The notes beneath the pieces are model-generated. The model made no database searches. It was not told the DNA's origin and worked only from the letters and a program-made list of their open reading frames with translations. This document shows, one piece after another, positions 12,600 to 25,680 of a DNA stretch of 64,000 nucleotides (within the stretch, counting starts at the first letter, position 1; every line of letters starts with the position of its first letter). The translations under genes were made by a program, and so were the position numbers. This DNA comes from Sycobia sp. Sy_11 (taxonomy: Eukaryota > Arthropoda > Insecta > Hymenoptera > Epichrysomallidae). The stretch is taken from positions 3,675,001 through 3,739,000 of the forward strand of contig JACCIC010000019.1 in assembly GCA_018907035.1 (NCBI GenBank), in the 5' to 3' direction.

Positions 12600-12778
12600 A
12601 TAATGAAAGGGGAAGATAAAGTCAGCGCGAAATCGACGGTGAAGTGAAATGTACATCGGACGTCCGGGAACTTTGCCCGGATCCGCCAGTCACTCTTCGG
12701 GCGAGAAATCAATGAAAGAAAAGGATATAGAAAAGTTGCCCGACTCTTCCGTGTGCCTGGGAAAGAAAAAAGGCCGAA

Positions 12779-12820
<42 letters not shown>
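12779..12820. repeat. (GA)n microsatellite
   Basis: About 40 bp GA array with one interruption near the start. Confidence 0.95.
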
Positions 12821-12824
<4 letters not shown>

Positions 12825-13297
12825 GGGGTGGAAAAATGGAAGAAAAATTGAATAATTCATTATATCGTTCGTAAAATCTATAATTGGATTCTCGTCGAAT
12901 CGCGAGTTTTCGACGCGTTTCACGAAATCCGGCTCGCCTCACCTCCAAGACGCCTGTAATACAAAGCGCGGTAATTTCGCAATAACGTCGTTCAGAAGGG
13001 GCTAACTGGAATTTTTCGAAAAGTTTATGCGAAATTCGTACGATAAATCGATAATGCAATTCGACTGCGCGTAATTAACGGCTCGATTTTTCCTTCCCAC
13101 AAGAGGGGGGTGGGGGAAACAACGCACTTCGCAATCATCCGCACTAACCAGGAGACGGAATCGGGGAAAAGTTGCCCGACCGTCAGAGCGCGTCGGCGAT
13201 TGGCGCGGATGGGAGGGCGGATGACGAGCACACCCGACCGCATATAATATCGCCGCGGGCGGCCCTGGTATCCCGGAAAAGAGATCGCCTGTACTGC

Positions 13298-13301
<4 letters not shown>

Positions 13302-13347
<46 letters not shown>
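13302..13347. repeat. (TA)n microsatellite
   Basis: A 46 bp TA array embedded in otherwise GC-rich sequence. Confidence 0.95.
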
Positions 13348-13352
<5 letters not shown>

Positions 13353-13648
13353 AGCCTCGGCGGTCGGTTCGCGGAGCACGCTAGAATCGCGAAATCGAGT
13401 TATCAGTTGCGACCACTCTCGGGGCCATCCTCCGGCCCACGGTCTCTTTCTCTCTTTCCCCCCTCTCACTCATTGGATTGTAGATACGGGGGGGAGGGAG
13501 GATAGCGGAGCGGACACCTTTTGTGGCAAGCCGCGGGCATACGTCCCGAACTCGTCGCGGACGCTAATCCGTAAGCTCGCGCGCCCTCCTCTGCCCTCCC
13601 GCTCCCCCCTCCCCCAAGGACCGTTCTCCGTCTGAATGTACCCATATC

Positions 13649-13682
13649 GGGGGGGGGATGAAGGTGGGGAGGGGGATGGGGG
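13649..13682 (+). other. Potential G-quadruplex
   Basis: Guanine runs of 10, 4, 5 and 5 occur within 34 bp, separated by short loops, in the GC-rich islet that spans 12640-13870. Confidence 0.5.
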
Positions 13683-13889
13683 AGATCGGATAAGCCGGGG
13701 CACCCACCCCTCGAGACCTCAAACCTCGTATGCAGAGCTCGGAAAGCTCCCGGATATTTCAATAACGCGTGTGTGCTCTGTGTGTCTGTGTCTCTTTCTC
13801 TCTCTAGTTTGGCTTCGCGAATTGCCACAATTCAGAGTCCCCGTAGCCCCATTATCTCGTCATTCAAGTTAGAATCGAATTTTACGCCC

Positions 13890-16800
13890 TTCTTTTACTA
13901 GACCATTAAGCGGTAGATTGCGAATTATCTTTTAGATTTTGATTAACACTATAGAATATTCACAGCCACTTATGTAAAATTAACTATTTAATGTCAACTT
14001 GATAATTTAGATCGTTGGCTAAGTTTTAATATTCTTATATTTTGCTTTTTAAGGAAGTACAATTATTATTTTACCGTTTACTAGAGCACTCGATAAAGAA
14101 AGAAAATAATATGCAAAATTCGATTCAAATCATAGTACAGATTGTAAACCTTTTTCGTTGACGAGCGTGACAATGAAACCATGAATAGAGAGGCATTAAA
14201 AAATATACACAAAAGAAATTTCTGAATAATACATTCTCAATTATGTTCCAATTATGATTCATGCTAATAAATATTATATATAAATCAACAATAACATTTG
14301 TTTGATTTCACATCAAACCACATGACCTTAAATGATTATTCGCTTCAATTGTCTAAATTATTATAGAAATAGGCATAAAAAAGTTTCGAAACATAAGAGA
14401 ATTAAAACTCTACTATAAAAGCTTCGAAACTTTTCAGACATTTTGCCAAAATATTCGTCCACGGCTTTCCGTGCTTAAATCATGGACAATCGTGATTTGA
14501 AATAATTTTTATAAATGACTCAATGATTTAATACCGTTCACAATTAAGTGCTTCTAACCAGCGTTGATTTTGTATTAGTATTTCTTATTCGATGATCTCA
14601 ATTTATTAGAAAGAAAAGGAAGAATTGAAAACACAATATATATTCCCAATAACTGTTACTGTTACTTTCGTCTGAAAAAATTACCAAGACAACAATAGTA
14701 GATATTGATATGATACTCATCTATCGTTCAAACTTTAACCGTTCCATTAATTAAACACGAAAGATTTTAAACGTATCGTTTTCATGAGAAAGAGCAAATT
14801 TGTAGATCTGCAGTTAAATATATCGGATATAAATTAAATAATACAACATGTTGTTAAATAAGCTAACAAATATTTTTAACAATCTTTTCAAAATAATATA
14901 ATTATAATTATAATGAGGCAGTCATACTATTATATATACCTCATACATATTATTTTTTTGCAGTAGCTTAAATATTACAGATTCTACGGCGGTGGCCCGA
15001 AACAAGGACTGTTTAACTCTCATCACAATTATAAGTATATTATTTTACAAAAGCTGTTAGGCCAATGAAAATATTTGTCAGTTTGATGCAAAATAATATA
15101 GAGATTCTTCAACGAACCATATCGCGTATCCTCGCAATCCTTTGGATAAACGGTTGCCTGACCTTTCGATCATCCTTCATTTTTAAATTGAAATGATCGG
15201 ATTGCAATATAATACGCGCCAGTCCAGGCTGCCCGTAAGATCAATTAATAAGATCATCTTTAATGTCATCGGCATCCGCCGATACTACGGGGGCCGGGAT
15301 TCCCTCCCTTCCCCATCCGATCCACTCACCTCGCCCGTTCCAGCCGCGATCCCACCCCAGTCAGCCCGCGCAGCGCGCCCGAAATCTGGCGATCCGCCAA
15401 AATTTCGTTCAATGCTCCGCTCGCGCGGCAGAGCTGCTTCGCGTCTTACCCCTTCCAATCTCCCTCTCGCCCCCCCCCCGCTGCCCACCCCTCTTATTAT
15501 TAGCGCAGTCAGTCGCGCGTTCTTTACGCCTCGGACCCGAGTGGAAACCGCGTTCGTTCCCGCTGAAAGTTGTTCCGTTCCGTTCGTGGGCGAACTGCGC
15601 GGCCCGAGAGGGGCGACGAGCAGCAATACCGCGACTTAAATCCGCCCCCCCTCCCCCCTCGTACGAATCCAGAGTTGCCGTGGCAGCGAATTGATTCGAT
15701 TCGGTGCCCGGTCTTTTCGAGGAGGGGGTGGGGCGGTATTGCGAGCGAGAAAAAAGGAGGAGGCAGCTCGGATGAAAGAAGACGTTCGACGGTAAAATCT
15801 CGATGAATTTCTCCTTGAAAACCAATTGGAAGAGCTAGAGGGCGAGAATTGGCTTTTTTTTGTGCCCTGTGCCTTGTACTTCGGAAAAGTATATATATCT
15901 TTATTGTTAAAAAAACTCTTTTTATAAGAAAATTAATTATGTAAGAAATTGTTTAATGTTCTGTTTAAATTATGACTATTATAACATCTCATTGAAAACC
16001 ACGTAGAAATTATTTGGATTGCGATTAATAATATTGAAAAAATTCAAAACTGCAATAGCTGACTAAACGTGCAAACAACGATATAGAATTACAACAGACT
16101 TCTGACAGATGAACTTATGCCCGATGAATCTCCGAACATGGAGCACGTACTCGATACTAACTCGTCCAAAGATCTAAATTTATGAAATGATCCATATCAT
16201 CAAATGACATAGTTGATTATTTTATCCAAGACAACTCTCTTAGATCAGTGAGTTTCCATCGTTGATCTGGATGTAAGATTGATTTAAAATTGATCTAAGA
16301 TTGATTACAATGAATAACTCAAAGATCACCATCTTCTTCCAAAATACCATCCAAAATTTCATCAACCTTATTTCGAAAAAATTAATTTCGCCTCCCATAA
16401 AAAAATTCATGAATTATTCGTAATATTTTTTCATATGTAAGATGATACACGCTATTATTTTTCCAGACAATATTTCTCCTTTAACTCTTAGATCGCCTCG
16501 TCATAACAGCCGTTACCCTATAATTGTTCAAGAAAACTTTCGCACTTCTAGCTCTTATGGAAATGTACCCGGTTCCGCGTCTTAGGAACTTATGGTACTT
16601 ATTATACTTCGCCTACGTTCGCAATAAGAATTTATTCATTTTTCTGCCGAACTGGTTAATGTTTTCAGTTCTTTTGTTTAATTATTTCCATAAAAACTCT
16701 TAGGTACTTTATTTGCTTCGAATTTATTTAACGTTTTAATTGTATTTTTATGCCTAACACAATTGTTTCTCTTCGAGTATATATTTTCATTCGTATTTAA

Positions 16801-18300
16801 AACACTAAAAACAACGCTGATGCACTTCTGATGCTTTTAGTTCGCTTGATTCATATTTGGCATATATTATTCTGAACTGACTATTACTGAACGCTCTATA
16901 AAAATTACTCAATTCCACGATACTCAACCTCAATACTCTAAAATCCATTTTTTATGACAAATATATTATGCACACATTTTTGAATGTGTGTGCATTTGTT
17001 ACATTAATATTTCGAGTCGGAACACAACAGCCATGAACTTTAATTTCAGCGCAATCGCAGCCGATCAAACGTCCTTAACGAAATTTACTTTCCATAGAGC
17101 TTTTTCATCGGCCCTAGTTACCTCGTTGGTGCTTTCAGCCGTTACGTGATTTGCCAAGCGTCATTAGTGCGTTTTACTGATTTTAATTCGCCGTCTCGGT
17201 AATTTACATATACACGAGCTCCGTTCTCTCTTTTTCGGCTTGCGCGCGACACGTGCAATTTACGCTCGTTAAATTTAAATTACAAATTTCACTTAATCAT
17301 CGATTAAATGCTTTATTTTTTTCTTTTTTAAGCCGATTCATTAAATCCGTTCTCCATCGGTCACAGTTTTTTATTTCAATGTTTATAAATTTCACATTAA
17401 TTGAGGAAAAAAAGCTATTAATTTAAATTTTGAAAAAGAAAATCGAAATTCGAAAAGAGTCGATACAATTTAAGACTTTATATGTGATTATTGTAATTAA
17501 AATTATTTCTGTATCCTCTATACTCATTATTCTTTATTTATCAATAACAGATCTCAATTTAATGAAATTCTACGACTGTGAAAAATTAAATCTATATTAA
17601 GCTAAACTGACACACAAAAATACTTTATCAACATAATCGATTCGAATAAAAAACTTTATAGAAACGTTTTCATACTTACGCGGTTCATTCCCTTTTCAAA
17701 ACATTCTCTGCAAGTGATTCAGAATAAACTAAAAATGGCAGAATATTCAAATGGAGAAATGTACCATTCTGGATCTCAGAAATCAATAAATTGTAGACTA
17801 AGACGATGGAAAAAAGTTTAACTACTCCATCGATCACCACCTAAAAACAGGTATACTTCTTCTCCAAAATTTCAATAAAAACTTGTCGAACGATATTCGC
17901 TGTTTATTATTAACATAGGCAAACGATGGTTATAGTTTCAAAGAAGCTGGAGCATACGTTTCCAGCCAACGATAAAAATAAATACAGATACATTAATAGA
18001 TACTTTGGATACTTGTCATTTATCAACATTGGACACTCGAGTTGATGTAGCCATGAAAATAAAATAAAGCGAGTGGAACTATTGGCTGTTCCGCATAATT
18101 TCAATAATAATTTTTCAAAAAATTTCTCTCATTTTTCTGGACAATTGCCGACTTCTCTGTCGCCCATTCGCGGCGTTCGAATTTCCCCGAAATCGACCCG
18201 TACGAATTGTGCACGAAGTTCAGATATAATTCCGAGTACCCCGACTAAAACGACAGATCAGCTTTGTAGCGTATCCAGCAATACAGTATGCGCAAACTTT
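13890..18300. other. Gene-free: AT-rich DNA with one GC-rich islet
   Basis: AT-rich DNA interrupted by the islet at 15270-15790 (C-rich top strand). Small structures are a run of gattgat(t/c)-type imperfect repeats at 16272-16310 and a hairpin at 16969-16994 (tgcacacatt with a 4-base loop). Repeat copy 2 lies at 14945-15120. No gene seen. Confidence 0.6.
14945..15120 (+). repeat. Diverged coding-like repeat, copy 2
   Basis: Counterpart of the segment at 3125-3320. After an 11-base A/T-tract identity and gcag, it reads S-L-N-I-T-D-S-T-A-V-A-R-N-K-D-C-L in the frame matching copy 1 (L, I, S/T-D, A-V, K-D, L conserved). Third-position changes such as GCA/GCG, AAA/AAG and GAC/GAT suggest former coding sequence. 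A following stretch (tcatca, then tataag, then tattattttac) recurs near 40180-40211. Confidence 0.4.
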
Positions 18301-18797
18301 GTATAAGACTCGTCGACGCGTCGCGGGCGCGAAAGTTTCGTTCACATATTACCGTTAACAATGCCGTTCTCAAGTTTCTCCGACGTCACGACGGAGGGAG
18401 GGGGGGGAGATCTCGAAAGGGGCTCAATTACAACGCTTTAGTATGATAATATAAGATCGACTGACCGAGTTAAGTCCTATCTCACACCCGTTTTGCCCGA
18501 ACTTCACATTATAGGTTCCATATATATATATATATGTATATGTATATGGATCATCAAACATTCCACACTCACTGGATGAGCTTATTGAAAATTTCTAATC
18601 TCGAGCTTTAATAATTATTATTATCAGTTCGTATAACTGGAGTCGGAGTTGAATTATTATTTTCGTGGAAACTTCGCGCACAGCAATCCCTGCCAGACTA
18701 TATATAATATATATAATTGTTTGAGGAATCCTACGTGTATATATAATGAAGCCCGAGGTACGAATTATACGGGCTGAGCTCGATAGATATGACAAAC

Positions 18798-18808
18798 GTG
18801 TGTGTGTG

Positions 18809-18851
<43 letters not shown>

Positions 18852-18860
18852 CGCGCGCGT
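18798..18860. repeat. Compound (GT)n-(GC)n tract
   Basis: About 44 bp of GT with one slip, passing directly into about 18 bp of GC. The 63 bp of alternating purine-pyrimidine sequence is the strongest Z-DNA candidate in the window. Confidence 0.95.
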
Positions 18861-20104
18861 GGTGCGACAAAGACGATCTTAACCATCACCTCGCGCAGAT
18901 AAACTACTTCGGCGCCGAGTATCTCTCGCTTTATTCGCGGGCAAACTAATGGAACGAAGCGCGCTCGCGTCACTTTATTAAAGTCAGCCCGCCGCGGGAT
19001 GTGAAAACATTCGAAGCGCCACCGCCATCCTGTTTCCGTTATAAAAGACGTCTCGGTGCCCGTGGCGAAAGCGCGCTTATTATACGGCGTATCACGTATA
19101 GTGCGCAGGAACGACTGAATGTTTCGTCGGATTTTGCGAAATCGTTATCTGATTAATATATAGGGTGGAATCAATTGAAAGTGAGCTCACGTTTGTAAGA
19201 TTAATAATGAGAATAATCAAAAAAAAAAGGATCATATGTAGCGATACTTATTCAGTAACTGATATGATAATGTATTCAAACATTAATCTGAGGCCAGGAT
19301 CGTTTATTTTTATTGAGTCATAAATTATTTGAAAAAACGTAACTTTTAAACATCGCCCGAATAACTAACGTAGTAGCACATTTAAGTACAAGATTATTCG
19401 ATTATATTGTTCAAGCTACGCTAAACAGCTATAAAGAAAATATGTATCTGAAACATAAAATGATTTCGAAATAATCTGATCTAGTCAAGACTACTTTATA
19501 AAAAGTTCGTAAAAAATTAAAAAAGTGCAAGAAACACTCCGCTCATATGTGACAGCTGGCATTATTAGACTAATCAGACGAGCCCTTCTTCACTGCACTG
19601 ACGACACTTTTATGAATTCTCCTTGATTTTCTGTACAACCGTCTATATCTCCGTTCCGTAGAGCATGATCATCATGGATGATAATAATATTCGTTCTGAT
19701 GTTTATAAAAGTGATCCATATATTTATATTATTACTATATCAAGAATTAATATGTCAATGTCTATGTCAATCTATGTAAAAAAGATAACTGTATAAGTAG
19801 AAGTACGAAGTTTACCTTACAAGTTATGATATCCTACTTTTATTAGCTGAAAAATTTATATATAAACTCTTTTCATTGTTATTTTCATCTAAAATCATCG
19901 AACAATTTGTACTATTCTCTTCATTTTATTTCTGCCTTTGGCTTTTTTCACTAACACCGAAAAAACGTGGTCGCAATCATTAGCGTCTATTGTACGGCGA
20001 CTAATATTTGGGTGTATTGGTAATATATACAGAAGAACTTTGCACCAGATCCATTGAAGCGTGAATTTCAAGAACACTTGTTTCAAAATTATTGAACAAC
20101 TTAC

Positions 20105-20127
20105 TAAAAAAAAAAAAAAAAAAAAAA
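20105..20127. repeat. Poly(A) run
   Basis: About 23 A, with no recognisable retroposon body beside it. Confidence 0.95.
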
Positions 20128-20523
20128 CAGAAAAAGGATCGTGAAAAAATATCTTAGAACGCGCGATAGTATTATATCGCACCCCTCGTATGCCTGCCGC
20201 GCGCCTAAGTCGTCATAATCCCGGAGCCAGTCGCCATTGTTGTCGACGCCCATAAATTAACGCCCCATTCTCGCGGTATCACCGCGGGCCCAATCTCAAA
20301 ACGCGCCGCCGAGTAATTGCTCGCATAATAGGCCTACATAATACATGGATAATACACAGTGGAGAGCGACGAGTAACGCTCCGTGCGGCCGCGCTAACGT
20401 CCGCGGGGCTTTTAAGCAAATGACGCGCAGGCCAAACAATGGAGGGTGGGAGGTACCGGAGTCGTTTCCTCATAATTACGCATTGGCGCGGCGTCTCCGC
20501 GCTCTCGCGAATTGACCCTGCCT

Positions 20524-20524
<1 letters not shown>

Positions 20525-20555
<31 letters not shown>
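20525..20555. repeat. (GA)n microsatellite
   Basis: About 31 bp within a GC-rich islet. Confidence 0.95.
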
Positions 20556-20558
<3 letters not shown>

Positions 20559-20807
20559 AGTCGCCCTCGCGAAGCGCGGGGACGACTTATACCCGAGCAT
20601 TGTCGATGTTTCCCCCATCCCCGTCGCGACTCCGTTCCTCCGGAGAAAATCGATCTCTCGACGGTCTCCGCTCCATCTCCTTTTATCCTCGCGCTCTCGG
20701 CCCCTCCCTTTGCGAGCTATTATCCCCCCATTGACGCGAGCCCCGGACAATGGGGGTAGGCAAGGAGCTCTTCAAAAATAAATCAGTTCATTTCCACTAA
20801 TGGCCAG

Positions 20808-20877
20808 TGAATAATTACTGATTGGAGTGGCCGCGAAGTCAAACACTGGGAATCGATGAGTAGTTACTGATTGAATT
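20808..20877. repeat. Pair of 21 bp direct repeats
   Basis: The units at 20808-20828 and 20857-20877 share tga-ta-ttactgattg with few differences and a 49 bp period. It is a minor local duplication. Confidence 0.6.
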
Positions 20878-21981
20878 AGCTGCTGCTGGATTATTCAGGG
20901 CTTGCCTAAAGAACGCATCCGCAACCTCTTCAGGAACGAACAGCCGAGTAAACTCTTACAAGATTGTGAACCGATGGGTTCGATTACGGTCTGCGTCTCC
21001 GCACTTTGTAATAATACGCATCGCAGTGGTTCAGAACTCTTGATTTGAAAAGAGTTTAGTTAGTCTTCGGGCGCTCCTCCTCGTCGACAGAAGTTCCTTC
21101 CTCCTGTTAAATAAATTAATTTGATAAAGTATTTCTCGAGTCGAATATTTTACTTTCTAGTACTCGGCACCACGATATGTGAACTTCTAATGATTGCTTG
21201 AAAAGCTCTGTGATTCATTAATAGAGATTACTATTGTAAGTAACAATGATTTAGTTTCTTACCTTAATTCAATCAGTGTCATTAAGTATTAAGCAATTGC
21301 ATTGACATAAGCACTGATTCGCGACTATTAATGTTTTTGTAAATTCTTTACCTCTAAATGCAATTTGAACGACGCATGCATAGATTTCATCAAATTCAAC
21401 TCATCCTAGAGAATTCGAATATATTATTGCTAGAGAACGAAAATCGAGCATTCTTATACATTTGCGGACCGATATAAACTGAACCAATTGCAGAGGACTC
21501 GTGGAACAGAATTTGTGTTGAGCAATAATTTATCGCGATTGCTCGTCGCCAGTGTAAAGAACAAGTGTTTAAGAGTAAAAGATCGCTGACGAAGAGAAAG
21601 GCAATGTAAGTTTCACTGATTTAATTTTAAAAAGATAATTTAACAATGCTACGACCAGGGTTTCTATATTTCCATAGCGAACGCTGTTCCTCTATTCATC
21701 TCATTATTCTTGAAGTTGATTATGCATATTTCAATTTTTAACTTTACGCAAAAGTTCTTATATTCATATAAACTTACTATAAAATCATTTTACGATAATA
21801 TTCCTTTTTTAAAGAAATGCAATGAAGAATATCCTATATTATAAGGGAAAAAGTAGCAACGAAGTAAAAATAAAAATTAATTAAATATTGAGGAAAAAAT
21901 CCTGGCCCCGGAAGAAAATTAAATTTCATCCTGCAATTATTAATAAATTTCGCGTAAGACACTTTTCTCAATACTTTCAAC

Positions 21982-22003
21982 AAAAAAAAAAAAAAAAAAA
22001 AAA
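21982..22003. repeat. Poly(A) run
   Basis: About 22 A in AT-rich sequence. Confidence 0.95.
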
Positions 22004-22475
22004 TTCTCTTCCCAGTTAATAAGCTATCGGCGCATTTATTTAATCGCCATCGTATCGATGAAAAAAACTATCCAAGACGTCGCGTTTTCTTCCGCTTTCG
22101 AAAAGCTCAAAAAGGCCGAGGTCGTAACGCTCGGTTATGGCTCGAGTTTGAGAAATCCGAGAGGTCCATTATCTACGTATAGAGTAAGCGTGTCGGGCTT
22201 CGATCGCGGCAAAAGGGCGTCAGCTCGACGGACGTCCAAGTCTGTTAAATTGGAAAATATAATTTTAACAGTTATTGCCCGGGAAAATGATAATTAGCTA
22301 CGGTCGAGGCGCCGGGGAGCGTTAAAGTTCACGAACGGGGCGTAAAGATCGGGATCGGGCGAGTAATACGCTTTCAATGACGCTTAATTAGCAGGTGTTT
22401 CGGCAAGGGGCTCGTCGCCCACCCCCATCTCTCCCTCTCGCGAACCCTCCTTATGAGTCTCAAATATCAATATCC

Positions 22476-22481
<6 letters not shown>

Positions 22482-22507
<26 letters not shown>
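22482..22507. repeat. (CT)n microsatellite
   Basis: About 26 bp CT array extended by imperfect CCT units. Confidence 0.95.
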
Positions 22508-22710
22508 CCTCCCTCTCGCTCTCCTTCGCTCCCTCTATCCCATCCCATATCGTGCAGTTGACTTTCCATCCCCCTTCTCCCAACATCTTTCAACTCGACT
22601 GAAAGAGGGGCAACTGTGCCAAGTGTTTACTCTTTACTTCTCGATGGGTATTAACAGTCTCTTGGAATTAGTCGCGAGCGATGGTGCGATTCCTCGACTT
22701 CTCTCATTCT

Positions 22711-22712
22711 CA

Positions 22713-22760
<48 letters not shown>
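22711..22760. repeat. (CT)n microsatellite
   Basis: About 50 bp, nearly pure. Two CT arrays lie within 300 bp here. Confidence 0.95.
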
Positions 22761-22765
<5 letters not shown>

Positions 22766-24308
22766 TTCTCACTTCCTTTTTACACATCCCTCGCAAGATT
22801 TATCTCTCTCCTTCGCTTCGAGATTGATTAACATTCCCTCCCCCCCCCCAATGAGCGCCTCTTTTTTTTACCTCGTCGGCAAGCACTGAAAAAGGAGGGC
22901 GGGAGGCGGTTGATTCTGACAAGAACTAATTGCCCCTTTGTTAAGCTCCCGGGCGCACTTAAAGGAAAGGGGCTTAATATCGGCTGTGCGTATTTTCGAA
23001 CGAATTGCATTTTTCAGCTCGTTTATCACACTTACGTTATACTTGCGGTGCCCGGGGGATGAGCCAGTTGAAATTTTCGAAAATGAAAACTTAAGCCCGT
23101 AACAAACGAGCGAGCTCAAGCTTTGCATGTGAATTGCATTTACTTCGGAGTCTGCAGTTTATTGCTGATTTGTGAAATTAACGGTACAGTCCTTAATATT
23201 GAGGGTAAAAGTGTAGACGGTTAAAGTTGGACGCAGCATGATTAATGAAAAATCTATTAGCAAGATTTCTTGCCTATTTGTAAGGCTTAAGTAATTTCAT
23301 TGGCAAAGCATTAATCAATTACTAAAATAATTATCGAACCAAGTTTAATAATATGAAAATATATCGGATTTTAAAAATACATTGAAAACCAAGTTGATAG
23401 AGAAGAAACAATTGATCTAAAGATCGGTTATACACCCGAAACCTTCTGAGAGACTGCTTGTTTACAGATATTAAAACCCTGCCAAGATTAGACATCGAGT
23501 GCAGGGAAATTCTGCATTCTGAAACTGTAAACTAGTCTGAAAAATATTTTTATCGGCTCTACAGTCGCATAAAATAAAATTTTTATAATTTTATAATGAT
23601 TCCCAAACTGTCCTTGTTTATAATCATTCCCCTGGAGTCTGAAATAAAAATAAAATTAATCAATACACCGTTCTCAGGAAAAGACAGCGTGACTACCTGC
23701 ACCACCATTACTGAATCGATGTATAGGCTGTTGCCCAATGTTTCGAACTACCATCGTTCATCTGCAGAGACTGAAATCGAATTCTAATTGATCGGGTGGA
23801 GAAGGTTCAATATTTTTCAAAAATTATGGAAAGTAAATTTTAGTATAAATATTTTTGTCGGCTACGTAATATACAGATAGGGATGGGCATAGAGAATATA
23901 TATATTTTTATTCTTAGAAGTTTTTTCAGTCCCTGAAGTTGAACCGAGGCGATTCGATATTTGTTGACCGAGAAAAATATTTGTTTGAGAAAAAAGTACA
24001 AAACTTATTGATTGTTTGCACTATATAATAGACTATGAGTCTCTGTACAATAAGAAGAAGAAAAATACTGCGATATAACTACCGTACTCTATATATACGA
24101 TACGATGCCTATTTCAATTTCAATTGTACATATTCTAGATAAACTTCGATATGAAATACTAGATATTTCACGAGGAATACTGAATAATCAATCAAACCTA
24201 CTTAATATTAAAAAACTTTTTTATTAAAACACTTAAATGACTCGAATTATACTTTCTTCCACGAAGCTGGAAAAATCATCAATTTTAAAGGAACATTTTT
24301 GTTAGCCA

Positions 24309-24326
24309 AAAAAAAAAAAAAAAAAA
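24309..24326. repeat. Poly(A) run
   Basis: About 18 A at an AT-to-GC compositional border. Confidence 0.9.
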
Positions 24327-24461
24327 TGCCCGACCTCGTAACGCCCGCGAATAAAAAGTCCCGTATACGATCGACGCGCAGCGCCGGGCAACGTGGAAAA
24401 AAACATCAGCGGCGAAGCTTGAGAATCCCATCGGCCCGAGGGAAGAAATGAGAGAAGCAGC

Positions 24462-24485
24462 GAGAGAGAGAGAGAGAGAGAGAGA
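24462..24485. repeat. (GA)n microsatellite
   Basis: About 24 bp in a GC-rich islet. Confidence 0.95.
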
Positions 24486-25074
24486 CCATCGAAACTGCAT
24501 CGTCCGCGCCGCGGAATGGTTATAGCGAGCCCCATAACCGTAAGCGGAAAGTACGCCTGGCTGGCCGTACCGTACCTACCGTACGAACTCGGTCCGCGCA
24601 GCCTCTGTCCCGCGAGAATGCCCCCGACCGATCTCGCTCGCCGTCGAATGCAAAGAGAGCCTTCGGCGGCCCGAAGCGGCGGGTGGGGCGGGGTGGGGGG
24701 AGAGGCAGAAGAGGGCAATAGCGCTTAGCTCGGGATACCGAGCGCGATCCTCCTCACCGAGCCCCGCTCCTCGCCGACGGAAGAATATCGCGCTGTCGCG
24801 CGTGGAAAAGCGCGTATCTCCGCGACGGCTGTCGGAAGGAGGAGGGGAGGGGGGGGGCTCAACAATAGGCGAAACAGGCCGCTCGGCGAATCTTTCGGTA
24901 GCGCTCGAGAGCCGGCAACAACAATGGATGGTGCCGGCGCTCGCGCGTTGGCGCAAGTCCGACCTGCGTATATCGTGCTCTTACCGCGCTTCCCGGGAAA
25001 TCCCTAAACAAAACAGCCTTTGTTGAGCAGTTGGCCGACTCGAGTCCTCGGAGGGGAAAGAGAGCTCGAGCTCG

Positions 25075-25081
25075 CTCTCTC

Positions 25082-25121
<40 letters not shown>
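25075..25121. repeat. (CT)n microsatellite
   Basis: About 47 bp with one CA interruption near 25084. Confidence 0.95.
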
Positions 25122-25122
<1 letters not shown>

Positions 25123-25680
25123 AAAAATCAGCGAAGCTTTTTTTGCCACGAACGGCCGACTTTCGAGATTTATAGCTGTGATGAATAGACCGCTATGTGG
25201 GCAAGGGAGGGGGAGCGGAAAGAAGGATTAGAATTATTGACGCGCGGTCGACAAAAATCAACGCTTATGTGGTTCGACAGTACGTCGGCACTGCTTTTTT
25301 GCTTTCCCCTCTTGAGCCTCGGCTTCTCAGCCTGAAATGTCGGCTGTCAGCGGTCGAATGACGTATTTTCCAAGCGAATTTTTTGAAGGATATTATATCA
25401 TTAGCTGAATCAAAAGGAATTATTAAGAATTTCTATGAAAAAACTAATAATAAGTCTTATAAATTTACAATACAAATTATTTATTATTATTTTATTATTT
25501 ATAAATTTAAAATACAAATATGATACATTTCGGTATGATACATACAGGTTTAGCCTTAAATAATGTAAAATGTCTAATTAGATAAGAATAATTGATAATC
25601 TTTAAAAAAAAATTGTGTGAACGCAGAATAATAAATAACAATAAATTTACAATAAATTGTGAAAATAAAACACTAATTTT

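Larger units (their letters stand above)
11120..13890. other. Gene-free: large GC-rich region split by an AT-rich gap
   Basis: Two CpG-rich blocks (11120-12090, 12640-13870) flank an AT-rich gap. They contain GA/CT arrays, a TA array and two quadruplex motifs. Six-frame reading shows only Pro/Arg/Ser-rich open frames in both strands at once, the pattern expected of GC-rich non-coding DNA. A regulatory or promoter role is possible but not shown. Confidence 0.55.
18300..23120. other. Gene-free: mixed composition, several simple repeats
   Basis: GC-rich patches at 18310-18500, 18900-19130, 20160-20760 and 22050-22620 alternate with AT-rich DNA. Apart from the GT-GC tract, GA/CT arrays and the 21 bp direct repeat pair, nothing was recognised. 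Confidence 0.6.
23120..25680. other. Gene-free: AT-rich stretch followed by a GC-rich islet
   Basis: 23120-24300 is AT-rich with no recognisable content. 24310-25350 is a CpG-rich islet with GA and CT arrays and a G-rich run at 24838-24857. It lies 2.1-3.2 kb upstream of the first receptor exon found, so it could hold regulatory sequence; no direct evidence was seen. Confidence 0.55.

Noticed and set aside
13002..13469. 155-codon minus-strand frame and overlapping plus-strand frames
   Set aside because: Built around a TA array (YIYIYI) in GC-rich DNA and open on both strands, so composition-driven.
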